A stretch of 64,000 nucleotides of DNA from Calliphora vicina (GCF_958450345.1 NC_088783.1:21145701-21209700); one strand, 5' to 3'; counted from the stretch's first letter, positions 35,157-48,009 are shown. A program made the numbers and translations. Notes: generated from the letters alone by a model not told the origin.

Positions 35157-36884
35157 ACAAGTGTTAGAAAATATCCATTGTTTTGCCACTCACTATGCTT
35201 TCATTTACCCCAGCCTAAAAACATACTACAATTTCTCTTTCTCTTTTAATTTCATATAAACTATGTTTATATGTCTGCATAGCTGTGAGTTAGTTGTATG
35301 CATTAATATGTGTCTATCATTTTATAAATGACAATATAGCTAAAAAAAGCCTTTGTACTCGTATTTTTGCAACAAAAAAAAAAAACAAGTTTACAAACTT
35401 TTTTTTGTTTTGTTTGTCATGTGTCTTTGCTCTTTTTTTTATTTTAGTAGTAATAATACTTGTATGAAAGGACTGAAATAACAAAACAGACAAAAAAAAC
35501 AAGTAGACGACTACTACAAAATGACATTACTTCATTGTAAAATACCCTAGAGTGATAGTAAACACATACTTTTGGAAAACACACACACACACAAAAACTA
35601 ACATATATAGACAGCAAACTAACACTAGCAAAAGGACATACTACATATATTCTAGTGACATAAACATTTATAGAATTTAGTTGACAGCCAGCCATATCTT
35701 GCCAAACCGACTAGCAGCCATAAGGTTGCCAAGTACTGTGGCTATACCTACAAACATATTTGTGTGTGTTAAGCCAGTTGGAAATTTTATATTTAAGTTT
35801 TTTAAATGCGGTCAGTTTTTCACACATCAACCTCATATGTAAGCACTTTGTCAGCAGTGGACTTCAAACTAAGAGCTAAGGTTTCATTAAGATATCTAAC
35901 TGAGTATTAAATTAGTTGATTAATAAATATGCTATTTTTACTACTACTTCTTTTTTAACTTTTTCGAAGCTGTTTAGAAGTTGGTCTAAATTTCCAGCTG
36001 GGTTGTAAATATAATATAAGCATGAACTATCTCTTACTGGTCTGCTCATCTTTTTCTTCAACTGTTTGTTCTTGTTTGTCATCACTCTCTCATCATCTAC
36101 ATATTCTTACAGTTTTTTTTTTCTTGTAATTTATAGCCATAGCAGTAATAGCACTTCTCGATACGATTACAAGTATGAGTTTAAATGTTCAAATTAATGT
36201 CAATATTATTGACATGTTAGTGAGTAATGATGACACACATATACATAGATATAAATATAAATACATATATGTATGTACTTGCAAACTTATATTGTCAACG
36301 AATAACAGAAGACAGCTAAAATATTGTCTGTGTAGTCACTAGAATGACATACATTCGATTTTCTGTAGACGTCAGCTATATACTACAGTTACAGTTAAAG
36401 TCTTTTTTTATACATCTATTACTTGAGATTTTTATCAAAAATAGTAGTAATAGTCATTTACAGAAGAAAAAGAATCATAAAACATTTCATTTGAAAGACT
36501 CTTGAGTTTTGGATATGTGACCCACAAAGCAAAATTTTAAAATTAAAAAAAAAAACAAAATATTTGATATTTTAATAATATGCAACATCCTTTTGATATA
36601 CAATTAGCATGATCTATCATGCCTTTATCAATATAAAGTTTCATTATGATTTAAAGCTTCAATTTAATTAACAATTTAGAGCTTTTGAGGAGCCAAAACT
36701 TTTGAATGTAAATATTAAGATTGAAATGATTTTAAACATATCTCGTTAGTTAAAATTTAAAAATCATAAGGTTTTCTTATTGTGAGAGAACGGTTGATGA
36801 TAGTAAACAATTCTCTTCAGCTAAGTAAATTTAAACATATAAAATCAATGAGTCAAAATTGTTCGTCAAGGTTAAATATTCGCA
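35157..36884. other. AT-rich non-coding stretch
   Basis: No gene is recognised. A CA microsatellite lies at about 35,580-35,593. Confidence 0.5.
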
Positions 36885-37045
36885 TCTATAGGCCGAATTA
36901 CTATAGCTTTTTATACGTCATTGGAAAAATATTTGAAATCTTAGTCTATTTTAATCGAGATATACATAAAAAATTAGGTCAACAATCGAGGTAGTCTTGG
37001 TTTTTTTGCTTATATCCATTTGTGGGCCGATTTTTTCAAACCGAG
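36885..37045 (+). mobile_element. Mini-me/DINE-like fragment
   Basis: The stretch from AGGCCGAATTACTATAGC through ACAATCGAGGTAGTCTTGG to CCATTTGTGGGCCGATTTT follows the interior of the elements at 7,380-7,880. Neither end is present. Confidence 0.55.
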
Positions 37046-37079
37046 AATATATAGCGTATTTATGTCTTTTGAATTCTTT

Positions 37080-37345
37080 GTGAAAAATCGCTTTTATAGT
37101 TTAAAATCGATTTTTATATGAATCGTTTTTTATTGAAAAATATTTTTTATTTTGGGAAACAATTTTTTAATCGAATAATTAATTTTTAAGTGAAACATTA
37201 ATTTTAAAGTTTAATACCGCCCAAATAAAAATTGATTTTTATTTGACAAATTGCTTTTTAATTGAAAATAGATTTTTAGTAAATAATGGACTTTTAAATG
37301 AAATAGAATTTTGGTGAAAATCGGATTTTAAATGAAAATTCAGCT
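37080..37345. repeat. Degenerate roughly 25-bp tandem repeat
   Basis: Variants of ATTGATTTTTAAATGAAAAT recur about ten times with heavy divergence between the mini-me fragment and the 12-bp array. Confidence 0.5.
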
Positions 37346-37451
37346 TCTGTGAAAAACTGCAGATTTTGTTGCGTAATTATGAACCGAAGCAAATTTAAAT
37401 ACATTTTTAAGAAACCTGTGATTATCAAGCTCCATCCATCATTGACAGTAA

Positions 37452-38174
37452 ATATGACTAGGGTATTGACCAGACTATGAACTGACTATGGACTAGACTA
37501 CGGAAGATTTTGGACTAGACTATAGAATGGGCTATATATACTAGATTATGGACTATACTTTGGACTAGATTGTAGACTAGCCTTTGGATTAGAATATGGA
37601 CTATACTAAGGACTAGACTATGGAAGAGACTGTAGACTAGACTATGGACTAGATTATGGGCTAGACCATGACAAGACTATTGACTAGACTATGGACTAGA
37701 CTATGGACTAGACTAAGGACTAGACTATGCACTAGAATATGGACTAGACTATGGACTAGACTATGAACTAGACTATGGACTAGACTATGGACTAGACAAT
37801 GGACTAGACTATGGACTAGATTATGGACTAGACTATGGACTAGACTATGTACTAGAATATGGACTAGACTATGGACTAGACTATGGACTAGTTTATGGAC
37901 TAGACTGTGGACTAGACTATGGACTAGATTATGGAACAGACTATGGACCAGACTATGGACTCAACTATGGACTAGACTACAGATTGGACTATGGACTAGA
38001 CTATGGAAGAAGCTGTAGACTAGACTAGGGACTAGAACGTGGACTAGACTATGGACTACTAGACTGTGAACTAGGCTTTGGTCCAGAATATGGTCTAGAC
38101 TATGAACTAGACTATGAACTTGACTATAGGCTAGACTATGGAATAGACTAAAGAATAGATTATGGACCAGACTT
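37452..38174 (+). repeat. 12-bp minisatellite array 1
   Basis: About sixty tandem copies of GACTATGGACTA fill roughly 720 bp with scattered substitutions. The unit is a multiple of three and its open frames encode repeats such as D-Y-G-L (plus) or S-L-V-H (minus); these are by-products, not genes. The same unit forms the array at 42,236-43,735. Confidence 0.95.
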
Positions 38175-38740
38175 ATTTTTATTATTCCAGCAAAGAAAAT
38201 ATTGACAAAGTAAATTATCATTTTCTGCCTCTCCACCCTTGTCTACAGTAATCTTCATTTGTTCAAGATGTTATGAAAACATCATCTGTTTAACTCATCA
38301 TGATTAACAAATACACAGATTAACAATGTCACAGAATTCCATTTGGATCGAAACCACTTTCTATTTTTAAAGTTTTTGGGAAGGGAAAATTGCTAACGTG
38401 ATACTCCAAATCACAATAGTTAATTTTGTTCGTAACACCTGATTATTGTCTACTAAATTCCATCTAAAAATTTCACAACAAGGGGAGTTTTTTCACGTGA
38501 ACAAAAATTGAAAAAGGTAAATATTTCAAGTGAAATATTGGTTCGTAATAAGACTGATTAACTATTCTTGGAAATAACAATTTACAAGTAATCTGCATAA
38601 CCTCACTGTAGGTGATATAGGATCGGAATAAAAACTAGGGAATTGAAACCATTCCGAACGAAATGTGAGAGAGGATTATTCGATATTGTTTGATTGATTT
38701 CATAGTTACCAAATCTAAAGTTAAATATAAATACTATTTA
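38175..38740. other. AT-rich non-coding stretch
   Basis: Nothing is recognised here. Confidence 0.5.
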
Positions 38741-38856
38741 CCCCCAGTAACACGAAGTCTGGTTATGCCTTAACTAATAGTTATACAGTCGGTTAAAATT
38801 ATTTTTGTATGAAAACTGTCAGTATAAAACATAGCCAGACTTCGTGTTACTGGGGG
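38741..38856. mobile_element. TWA-flanked MITE, copy 3
   Basis: It begins CCCCCAGTAACACGAAGTCT and ends CTTCGTGTTACTGGGGG, with TTA on both sides (38,738-38,740 and 38,857-38,859). At 116 bp it has lost about 11 bp internally relative to the copies at 16,700 and 17,119. Confidence 0.88.
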
Positions 38857-38859
38857 TTA

Positions 38860-39329
38860 ATATAATTTTTGAATTATAACATAACTTAAGCCAGAATTTT
38901 AAATTACCTGAATTTTTGTTTTTATCTCTCAAAGACAATTCTTCTGTACTACTGAAGACTTCTTTTAAATTCGATTATAGCAATTCACAGATATTGGTTT
39001 AAAGAAAATAATATTTTTAACAACTTTTAAGAATCTAACACATCTTATAGCGATGAGCTTAGAAAGTAGGGCGATATTTTTAATCCTGCTTATTTCAAAA
39101 CAACAAAATTGTTTGTAGTAGTGAAATTCTTTAGAGCTTTTTGAACCTTTCCTATTAAAATTAACAAATCTCAATGAATTTAGCAGTTTTTTTTTATTTT
39201 GCAGCCTCCCTAATTTAGCATTCTGCCTGCAGCTGCTTCCACCCTACTGAAATTATTATTGTATTAGGTCCCTTAAAGAATATTAACCAACCAACAGCAT
39301 GATGGTAGATAGTGTAACACCCGTACATA
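38860..39329. other. AT-rich non-coding stretch
   Basis: Nothing is recognised here. Confidence 0.5.
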
Positions 39330-39877
39330 CAGTGAATGTCACTTAAAATCGTACACCATCGTAGTCAAATTTTATTCATTAGTTTTAGAAAGTTGATGTT
39401 TTGGAAATATTTTAAAATGCTATTTTTATATTGTGTGTGCTATTACCTATCAGAAAATTGGGTATAATTTTAATTGCCCTTATCCACAAATAAAAAAATT
39501 GGGTAAGACTGTCAGTGCCCAGAATATCAACGCTTCATTTAAAATCGTAAAGGCACTAAAAAATAGCAAATGATACCCTACAAAGTATTAGGATTATTTA
39601 ATATTAACATTTTTTTTAATATTTAAAGTTTTAATTATAATTTAATATAATTGTACGAATTTAAGTGAAATATGAATTTTGTGATGTTCTTTAATTTGAT
39701 GTTCAATATTTTTTTAACGAATTGAGGTTTTGTTAACTTTTTTGTTGAAATACATATTTTTTGTTCCAATTAATAAAATGACTTTTAATTTTTTATATAA
39801 TCACCTATTATTATTGCCTTTATAATTTCATAATATTTAAAAAAAATATGTTGTACGATTTTGAGTGACACTCACTG
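39330..39877. mobile_element. TA-flanked 548-bp TIR element
   Basis: The left end CAGTGAATGTCACTTAAAAT then CGTACA and the right end TGTACGATTTTGAGTGACAC then TCACTG are inverted repeats of 26 bp with two mismatches. A TA stands directly outside each end (39,328-39,329 and 39,878-39,879). CAGT ends plus TA duplication fit a non-autonomous Tc1/mariner-superfamily element. No transposase frame is present. Confidence 0.8.
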
Positions 39878-39879
39878 TA

Positions 39880-40852
39880 CATATTAAATAATTTATAATG
39901 TTACAACATTTTATGCAATTACAGCCACATTATAGAGCCATAATTGTCAATAATGAGCTTGTGCTTTTGCCTCATGTTTCCTTTCACACAATCTAAGGAT
40001 ACTAAGGAAGTGCTGAAGAATTACAATTTTACAGTTTAATTGGAAATGTTAGAAATTTAAATAAACAATTAAAGGAAAGGACACTTAAACTTAAAGATTT
40101 TTGCAAAATTGATTTAATCTTTAAAAGTTAACAAATTTTATTCAAAGTATTGAAAGCACTTTAGGCCTTGGAAATTGAGCAGATCGGTTTTATTGTGACA
40201 ACCAATCATTTAATAAAATTTTACCGGTGAAGTTATACATTTTGGCGACAAATTCAGTACCTACAATGAAACTTTTATTTATTATCCACAAAAAAGTGAG
40301 TTAATCAATTGGCTGAAAGCACCCTTTTATTAAAATTCCAAATTGAAACACATTTATTTCGACTATAACTTGCAGCCCCTGTCTAACATAAAAACATTTC
40401 AACATAAAAATCACTTTATTATGGCAATAAATAAAATGCAAAAAAAAAACATAAAACTTTGTTTTAAATGCATTTTTATATCAAACATTTATCGGATTTT
40501 AATTAAAATGTACAAAATATACAAAATGATACTCTTACAATATATATCTAGCAGTGACATTCATATTGGTATTAAAGAAAATTAATATCATTGAAAGGAT
40601 TCTTAAAAAAAATAACTAAAAGCTGTATTTATTTATTTGAACATACTCTCATATATAGAAAAGCATAAATTGAAAATGAAATATCATTTAAATAAATAAA
40701 TACAAGCAGAAAAAAGAAATGTTCTTTTATGAAAGCTTATCAATATAAAATGAAAACGAATTTTTAATAGAATCCTACAATAAAGAAACAGTTTAATATT
40801 AAAATAATATTAATAAACTAAAAAAGAGTCCAAGCTACAAAATATGTATGAC
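39880..40852. other. AT-rich non-coding stretch
   Basis: Nothing is recognised here. Confidence 0.5.
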
Positions 40853-41026
40853 TGATAAAACAACTTATGTGTAATTTTACAATTTTTCAGGAGTGCCCAA
40901 AAACTCTTACACTGATCAATAATTATTTCATTATTTGTCCTTGACCAAATTCTTTAAGGTCAAATAATTATCGATCAATTCAACAACTCCTGAAAAATTT
41001 TAAAATAACACTTAAGTTGTTTTGTC
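40853..41026. repeat. 174-bp foldback element
   Basis: Almost the whole segment is palindromic. It starts TGATAAAACAACTTATGTGT and ends ACACTTAAGTTGTTTTGTCA, and an inner pair AATAATTATTTCATTATTTG and GGTCAAATAATTATCGATC closes to a loop of about 9 bp. No certain target duplication was seen. Confidence 0.7.
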
Positions 41027-42235
41027 AAAAGTCCACACATTTAGTTTTGGATATAAAAATTAAAATATTGAAAATTTAAGTACTGCATGCAGTACATTAA
41101 CCGAGTTAATATCTTAAAAAATAATTCTGGCTTAAACAAAATTGCATTTATTACAAAACTCAATCCAATGTATAACAAAAAAATGTAAATCAAAGTGAAT
41201 CAGTTTATATGTATTTTAAGAAAAGTAAAAAAGAAATTGCAAATAAAAAACCAAATGGATAAAAAGAGAACTAACGAACGAACGGAAAAAAACCTTTGGG
41301 GCAAAATCCATACAATATTGAATTAACCGCAACACAATCATTATTCAATTAAATAAAAATCAAATTAATGTAATGTTGGCAATTTTACACTTAATGACAT
41401 TATCATTGATGGCTGGGCTGAATAAAGAATAGCCGCGATACATTTTCTTTATCTCTATGACGGCGATGAGTACATTAAAAAAAAAACATAACAAAATGAG
41501 AAAAATTGCAAGTTGTTGTCATTCTAAGTGTGCTCTTGAAACAGATTTCTTTCTCTCATTTTTTATCACAATTACTTTTAAATCCTTGTATATGTACAAT
41601 ATAATAAGATATACAGGATATTACACAATGGGCTGAATTTAAAGGGAATTCTATTTGAAAATTCACTTTTGTTTCTTACTTAACCCATGGTGCAGCCAGC
41701 GTATATTTATAATGTTCTTTACTTTATTCTCTACTACATTTGTTGCTACATTGTATTATGTCTACATATTTTGCACATGATTTTTTTTATATTCATTCTA
41801 TAGCGACAGAAAGATAGACAGACAACATCTCCTGCTGCTGTCATGCCTGTAAGGCCATTGAGAGCTTGCAACATTGTATAGATTTGTTGCTACTTAATGT
41901 TTACCACACACCAGAGAGTGCAAAAAAAAACATTGAAAAATAAATACATAAAATAAAAAGTATATAAACTTTATATTGTACACAAATTGTAAATGTACCA
42001 GTATTTGTTATTTTATTTTTTATACAAGTACAGAAGGATATTTATGAAATTTTAATAGATATTAAAAAAAGTTGTAAAGAAAAACCAAATCACATAAAGT
42101 GTATGAAAGATCCTATTTGAATTTCAGTTTTATAATATAAGAAGATTTAGATAAGGAATATATTTTTGTAATATATCAATGTAAATACATCTGAAACCTC
42201 TCACAGCGAATTATGAAATTATATTGTGATTTATC
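41027..42235. other. AT-rich non-coding stretch
   Basis: Nothing is recognised here. Confidence 0.5.
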
Positions 42236-43735
42236 ATTGACTATAAACTAGACTATGGACTGGAATAAAGACTATAGTATGGGATTAGACTATGGACGAG
42301 ACTTTAAACTAGACTATGGATTAGACTATGGACTAGACTATGCACTAGAATATGAATTAGACCATAGACCATTCTGTGGACTAGATTATGAACTAGACTA
42401 TGGACCAGACTATAGACTAGACTGTGGAATATATTGAGGACTAAACAATGGACTAAAATATGGAGTAGACTGTGAACTAGACTATGAACCAGACTATGGA
42501 CTAGACTATGGTTAGAATATGGACTAGACTATCTACTAGACTATGGACTAGACTATGAACTAGGCTATGGACTAGACTATGAATTAGACTATGGACTAGA
42601 CTATGGACTAGACCATAGACCAGACTGTGGACTAGACTATGAACTAAACAATGGAATATATTGAGGACTAGGCTATGGACTAAACTATGGAGTTGATTAT
42701 GAACTATCGACTAGACTATGGACTAGTCTATGGACTAGAATATCTACTAGACTATGGACTAGAATATATAATAGACTATGGACTGGCGTATGGAATACAT
42801 TGAGGACTAAACTGTGGAACTACTATGGAATATATTGAGAACTAGACTGTGGACCTGACTATGGATTAGACTATGGACTAGATCATAGACCAGACTGTGG
42901 ACTAGACTATGAACTAAATAATGGAAAATATTGAGGACTACACTATGAACTAAACTATGGAGTAGATTATGAACTATCGACTAGTCTATGGACTAGAATA
43001 TCTACTAGACTATGGACTAGTCTATGGACTTGAATATCTAATAGACTATGGACTAGCGTATGGAATACACTGAGGACTGAACTATGGAACTACTATGGAA
43101 TATATTGAGGACTAGACTGTGGACCTGACTATGGATTAGACTATGGACTAGACTATGGACTAGACTATGGACTAGACTATGGACTAGACTATGGACTAGA
43201 CTATGGACTAGACTATGGACTAGACTATGGACTAGACTATGGACTAGACTATGGACTAGACTATGGACTAGACTATGGACTAGACTTTGGACTAGACTAT
43301 GGATCAGACTGTGGACTAGACTATGGATCAGACTGTGAACTAGACTATGGACTAGACTATGAAGTAGACTATGGACTAGACTATGGTTTAAGCTATGGTC
43401 TAGACTATGGTCTAGACTATGGACTAAACTGTGTATTAGACAATGAAGTAGACTATGGATTAGACTATGGACTAGACTATAGACTATATTATGGTCTACA
43501 CAATGGAATATACTATGAACTAGACTATGTACTAGGCTTTGGACTAGACAATGGATTAGATTATGGATTAGACTATGGAATATATTGAGGACTAGACTAT
43601 GGACTAGACTGGACTATGAACTTCACAACTGATTAGACTACTGTCTTGACTATGGACTATATTAGATTATGTACTAGACTAATGACTTGTCCATGAACTA
43701 TTCTATGGACTATGATCTAAGCTTTGGACTAAAAA
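42236..43735 (+). repeat. 12-bp minisatellite array 2 with higher-order unit
   Basis: About 1.5 kb of GACTATGGACTA variants. From 43,140 to 43,285 twelve copies are perfect. Between 42,590 and 43,140 variant units repeat with a period of 270 bp: CATAGACCAGACTGTGG at 42,614 and 42,884, and GGACCTGACTATGGATTAGA at 42,851 and 43,121. Other variant words, such as GGAATATATTGAGGACTA, mark several positions. Confidence 0.95.
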
Positions 43736-44992
43736 ATGACTGCATACATTTCACTACTTCAACTTTCATTACCAATATGTTAGCAATCCATTTCATACAT
43801 AATACGCTTACATCAAATTGCACTTCAAGTGTTTAATGGAATTTCCTATAAACTTTGAAGATTTTCAAGAAAAATTAACTGTCAGTCTATCAAAGAGATT
43901 TTATTAACTTAAAATAAACCTATTATTTAGTTTATAGTCAGTTGATGTTATAGCACACACTTAGATACAGCATAAAAATCATCACTGTACTCTACATGTA
44001 ATTTTTAAAAGATAATTGAGCTGTTTCAAGCGTTTGTCATATCTTTGGAAGAAAGTTGTAATTCATTGCAAAAAAGTTGTATATTTCTTAAGGTGGAAAC
44101 TTCAGTATTTTTTTTAAATAACCCCTCTATTTTCAGTGGTATATGAAACATGTTTTAGTAATAAATTTCTTTTATAAAACGTGTTACCATCTGACTATTA
44201 AACTTAAATGTCCAATAAAGCACACTATAACAATTTCCACCACAATAAAACTTATGGTCTGATCATAATGTCTATGTGAAAATAATAGTAAAAACTGTAT
44301 GACTCTACATATTGGCCTGAAAAATGTTTATGGCTAAATAAAAAGAAATACATATACATACATTCTTAGAATCTAATATTAAGAAATCCATCAAGTAAAA
44401 GGAAACGGCCAACAACAAACAATATTTGTGTCTAACAAAGGATATGAGAATAACAACAACAATTGATAGCACAAATTGAAACACAGACAAGCACATACGT
44501 TGCCTTGCAGGCATACAAACATAAAAAAACAGTTGTAATATTAGTAGTAGAAGTAGTAGAAGTAATAGTATTGGTAGTAAGAAAAAAACATTTAAAAGGT
44601 AGCAGGCATGCTGAAAACTTTTGAAATACTAAATAAAACCTTATAAAAAATATAAACATAAAACTATAAAATTCAACAAAGTTTCAGGCAAAAAAAAAAT
44701 ACTTGGTATTCTACTGACTGCATACAACAAATGTTATAAACAACTTTGTAGCAAAGTTGTCTAATGTAGTAAAACAAATAAAAATAAAGAGGAAGAGGAA
44801 GAAGTAGTAAAAGCATAAGAAACTATTTCAGTTTCCTACAATTTACTACAACAATACCAGTACGTAAAGCAGAGATAATCAAAATCAACTTCAGTAACAT
44901 GCATACGCCTTAATACACTCTATGAAATATTATACAAAATATCAAATATACTTACAGATATATGTACATTTTACATATCTATATTCGTATAT
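43736..44992. other. AT-rich non-coding stretch
   Basis: Nothing is recognised beyond a GTA/GAA trinucleotide run at about 44,542-44,580. Confidence 0.5.
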
Positions 44993-45098
44993 GGGTAATT
45001 CCACGAGAATGACAATCACGACTGAAAACACAAGAACCCTTGAAACTTTTTTTTCAAGATGATTTGAATAGGAGACAACACTACATAAATCGTTACTA

Positions 45099-45585
45099 CA
45101 CGCAGAGAAAAAATATAATTGGGCATGGTTACTGTAACCATTTAAATAGTGTTACAAGATTTTTAACAATATTATAGTCACAGTAACCATTTACATGATT
45201 GTGGTAACCATAATATGGTTAATTTTCGATTCACATGATTGTATCAACCATATATATGGTTACAGTAAACAAATATATGTTTGTGGCAACCATATTTATG
45301 ATGAATAATTTTATCATAATATGTTGTTCTCAGATTATGATAAGCCTTAAGCCGAGGGCACCATAATATGATAAGTCCTTCATCATATGAATGGTTGTCA
45401 CAAACATATATTTGTTTACTGTAACCATATATATGGTTGATACAATCATGTGAATCGTAAATTAACCATATTATGGTTACCACAATCAAGTAAATGGTTA
45501 CTGTGACTATAATATAGTTAAAAAACTTGTAACAATATTGAAATGGTTACAGTAACCATGCTCAACTATATTCTTTCTCTGCGTG
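45099..45585 (-). repeat. Foldback TIR element, copy 2
   Basis: Ends CACGCAGAGAAAAAATATA and CTTTCTCTGCGTG form arms of about 230 bp. TA stands on both sides (45,097-45,098 and 45,586-45,587). The spacer is the reverse complement of that in copy 1 at 1,343-1,818. Arms carry ATGGTTACAGTAACCAT palindromes. TA duplications suggest Tc1/mariner-type mobilisation, as an inference. Confidence 0.8.
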
Positions 45586-46047
45586 TATGTGAAAGTATTT
45601 AAAGCTTATTACAACATTTTAAGTGCAAAAAGAATAGTTTAAACTGACTATATTTAATTTTTTAATTTAATTAGTATGTTTTAGGCTAAGATTGTGGCGA
45701 AAACTAAGCTCTCAATTAGCATATATGTAGTATGAAATGAATTTGATTCTGATTGTATTTTTTAGCTATTTTCAAGAAACAATTTGAGAGAAAAATCTGT
45801 CACGTACGATATTAAATTTGATTTATTTTAAAATCATCCAATTATTGTTTTTATTTTGACGGATTGTAAAGGAAAAATATTTGGTTTAGTGTAAGAAATT
45901 AAAAGAAAATGTAACGCCTCTCAGGATTCCCAAATTTTTGCATATTTCTACATGTTCCTCAAAATAACTTTCATTTTTTGTCACGTACGATATACCTTTA
46001 TTTCGCTCGATATTTTGGATAACAATGTTTCGAAAGAACTTATTATT

Positions 46048-46315
46048 ATACCCTTCACCACGAGGGACAATGCTATATATAAGTTTGTTATTCCGTTTGT
46101 AATTTCTATATATTCAGGATCATTATAGATAGCGATGTCCGTCTGTCTGTCCGTCTGTTGAAATCAACTTTCCGTAGCCCCCAAATAACACACATAGAAT
46201 CATTTATACATCAATATATCGGGAATTCTTCCGACTCGGTTGCTATTTAAAATCGACAAAATCGAGCTACAAATGGCTGAGATATAAGGAAAAAACCGGG
46301 ACAACAATTTTGAAA
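46048..46315 (-). mobile_element. Mini-me/DINE-like element, reverse copy
   Basis: It carries TATACCCTTCACCACGAGG, TTCCGTTTGTAATTTCTATA, TATATTCAGGATCATTATAG and GTCCGTCTGTCTGTCCGTCT, the most regular GTCY run of any copy here. The right part is cut short after CAACAATTTTG. Confidence 0.7.
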
Positions 46316-46394
46316 AAAAAAAATTTTAAAATTGTTTAAAATCTTTCCACTCTATAGGCGTACAAATGTCACATACGATGACATGGAATTGCCC

Positions 46395-47170
46395 ATATGG
46401 ATGAATGTATAAATGTTTTTGTGTAGGTATCCAGGTAAACATGAATTCATGGCTGTATGTGGGTATGTGTGTACTTGCAGAAAGCAGTAATTGTATTATA
46501 ACTACAATATTTTCCTTTCCTTTTTATGTATTTTGTTTTCCTTCAAAAACAAAAATAAATAACAAAACAATTGCATATTTGTATGCGTATGTACAATATT
46601 ATATCAGGAGTAGAATGAAAACTCTATTTCAGAGAAACATTTCACCAGATGCAACATTTGTTTTTCATTTCATTCTTAGTTTATCTTCCATCACTGTCTC
46701 TCTCTCTCTCTACATGTTTCCATCTTTCCCTACTTCCTCTACCTTAGTTTTGCAAACAATTCCAGCCAGGCATTATTTGTATGCAACAAGAGGTTAAACC
46801 AACAGCAACAACAAAATAGAAATTGCAATTTTATTCCCAGCAAATATTATCTGTATCTGTGTGTGTTTGAAACTACCTTGATTTTCAATGTTAAAACCAT
46901 GAAATATCAAGGTTTTACCAGAGTTGATTATTAAAAAACAACAAAAATTATTTCACAAAAAAAAACGAACCTAGAGAAACAACATAATTTAAGCATAAAA
47001 ATATGAAACTTTTATTTTCCTTGTTGTTGTTGTTGAAAAATAAGATTAAAACTGGGGATTTGTAAATAATTTTTTGTTTGTAGTTACTGCTCCTAAAGTA
47101 AAAAGGATTTGGTATAATTATGTGGAGGTGTTGATAAATGGGAAAAAATTTTAAATACAGATTGTGGGCT
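46395..47170. other. Non-coding stretch
   Basis: A 130-codon open frame at 46,405-46,797 has low-complexity hydrophobic composition and no recognisable domain, so I do not call it a gene. A TC microsatellite lies at 46,698-46,711. Confidence 0.45.
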
Positions 47171-48008
47171 TTTTAAACAACTACACAATTTTGATGTATT
47201 GTGGTTCCAGTAGTCCAAATATGGTCCAAATTTTAAGTAAAATTATAAATTTTGTTAGATGTTTCTCCACATAATTAATGATAACTCAAAAACCGTTAGT
47301 CCGATATTATTAAAATAAACTTAGAAATATTGAAATTTACATAGCCTTTAATCCGTTTATATATTGCCTTTTAATCGGTTCAGTAGTTTCGGAGTTATAA
47401 TAACAAATTGAAGCAAAAAATATATTTTTTACGTGAAAATAGCAAATTTTTTTGTTTTAAAAAAATCATGAAAAATCGAAAACGGCAAAAATTTTGCAGA
47501 TTTGTTACTTTATCACAAAGCCACATGTAATAGAAACAAAATGAGGTATTGGTCATAAAAATCTATGGATTCCTTTCGAATTTATTCACAATTAAGTGAA
47601 TTCGCTAATTTTCTCAAAATTTTAGTTTTTTGTTTGATATACATAAAATTGAGTAGTTAATGTTCTGCTTTCGATTGATTGAATTTTGAAAACATTTTCC
47701 CCATTCTATGTATAAATTTTATTCTATATATTGCGTTTCAATCGGATCAGTAGTTTCGAAGTTATAATAAAAAATTGAAGCAAAAAAATACATGCTTTAC
47801 GTGAAAATTGCAAATTTTTTTGTTTAAAAAATCACGAAAAATCGAAAACGGCAGAAATTATTCAGGTTTATTGCTTTATCGCAAAACCCATGTAATAGGA
47901 ACAAAATGAGATATCGTTCATAAAAATCGATTTATTCTTTTTGAATTTTGTACAATTAAGTGAATTCGCTCATTTTCACAAAGTTTTAGTTTTTTGTTTG
48001 TTATACAT
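47171..48008 (+). repeat. Dispersed repeat with 367-bp internal dimer, copy 1
   Basis: It begins ACTACACAATTTTGATGTAT near 47,178. CAGTAGTTTC followed by the ATTGAAGCAAAAA stretch occurs at 47,381 and again at 47,748, a spacing of 367 bp. The second copy at 56,509-57,348 has the same orientation and the same 367-bp spacing. No coding signal or inverted ends were found. Confidence 0.8.
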
Positions 48009-48009
48009 A

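Larger units (their letters stand above)
44993..46394. mobile_element. Candidate TIR element hosting two nested elements
   Basis: The ends GGGTAATTCCA and TGGAATTGCCC are inverted repeats and both are bordered by ATAT. Subterminal GTCACGTACGATAT-type words occur near 45,800, 45,980 and 46,370. Inside lie a foldback element (45,099-45,585) and a mini-me/DINE-like element (46,048-46,315). If both are later insertions, the original element was about 0.65 kb. The family is not recognised. Confidence 0.45.

Noticed and set aside
42255..42437. Open frame of D-Y-G-L repeats, and an S-L-V-H frame at 37,961-38,236
   Set aside because: These are products of the 12-bp minisatellite, whose unit length is a multiple of three.
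46405..46797. 130-codon open frame
   Set aside because: Low-complexity, hydrophobic, AT-driven composition with no domain or splice context; similar frames are expected by chance in 64 kb.
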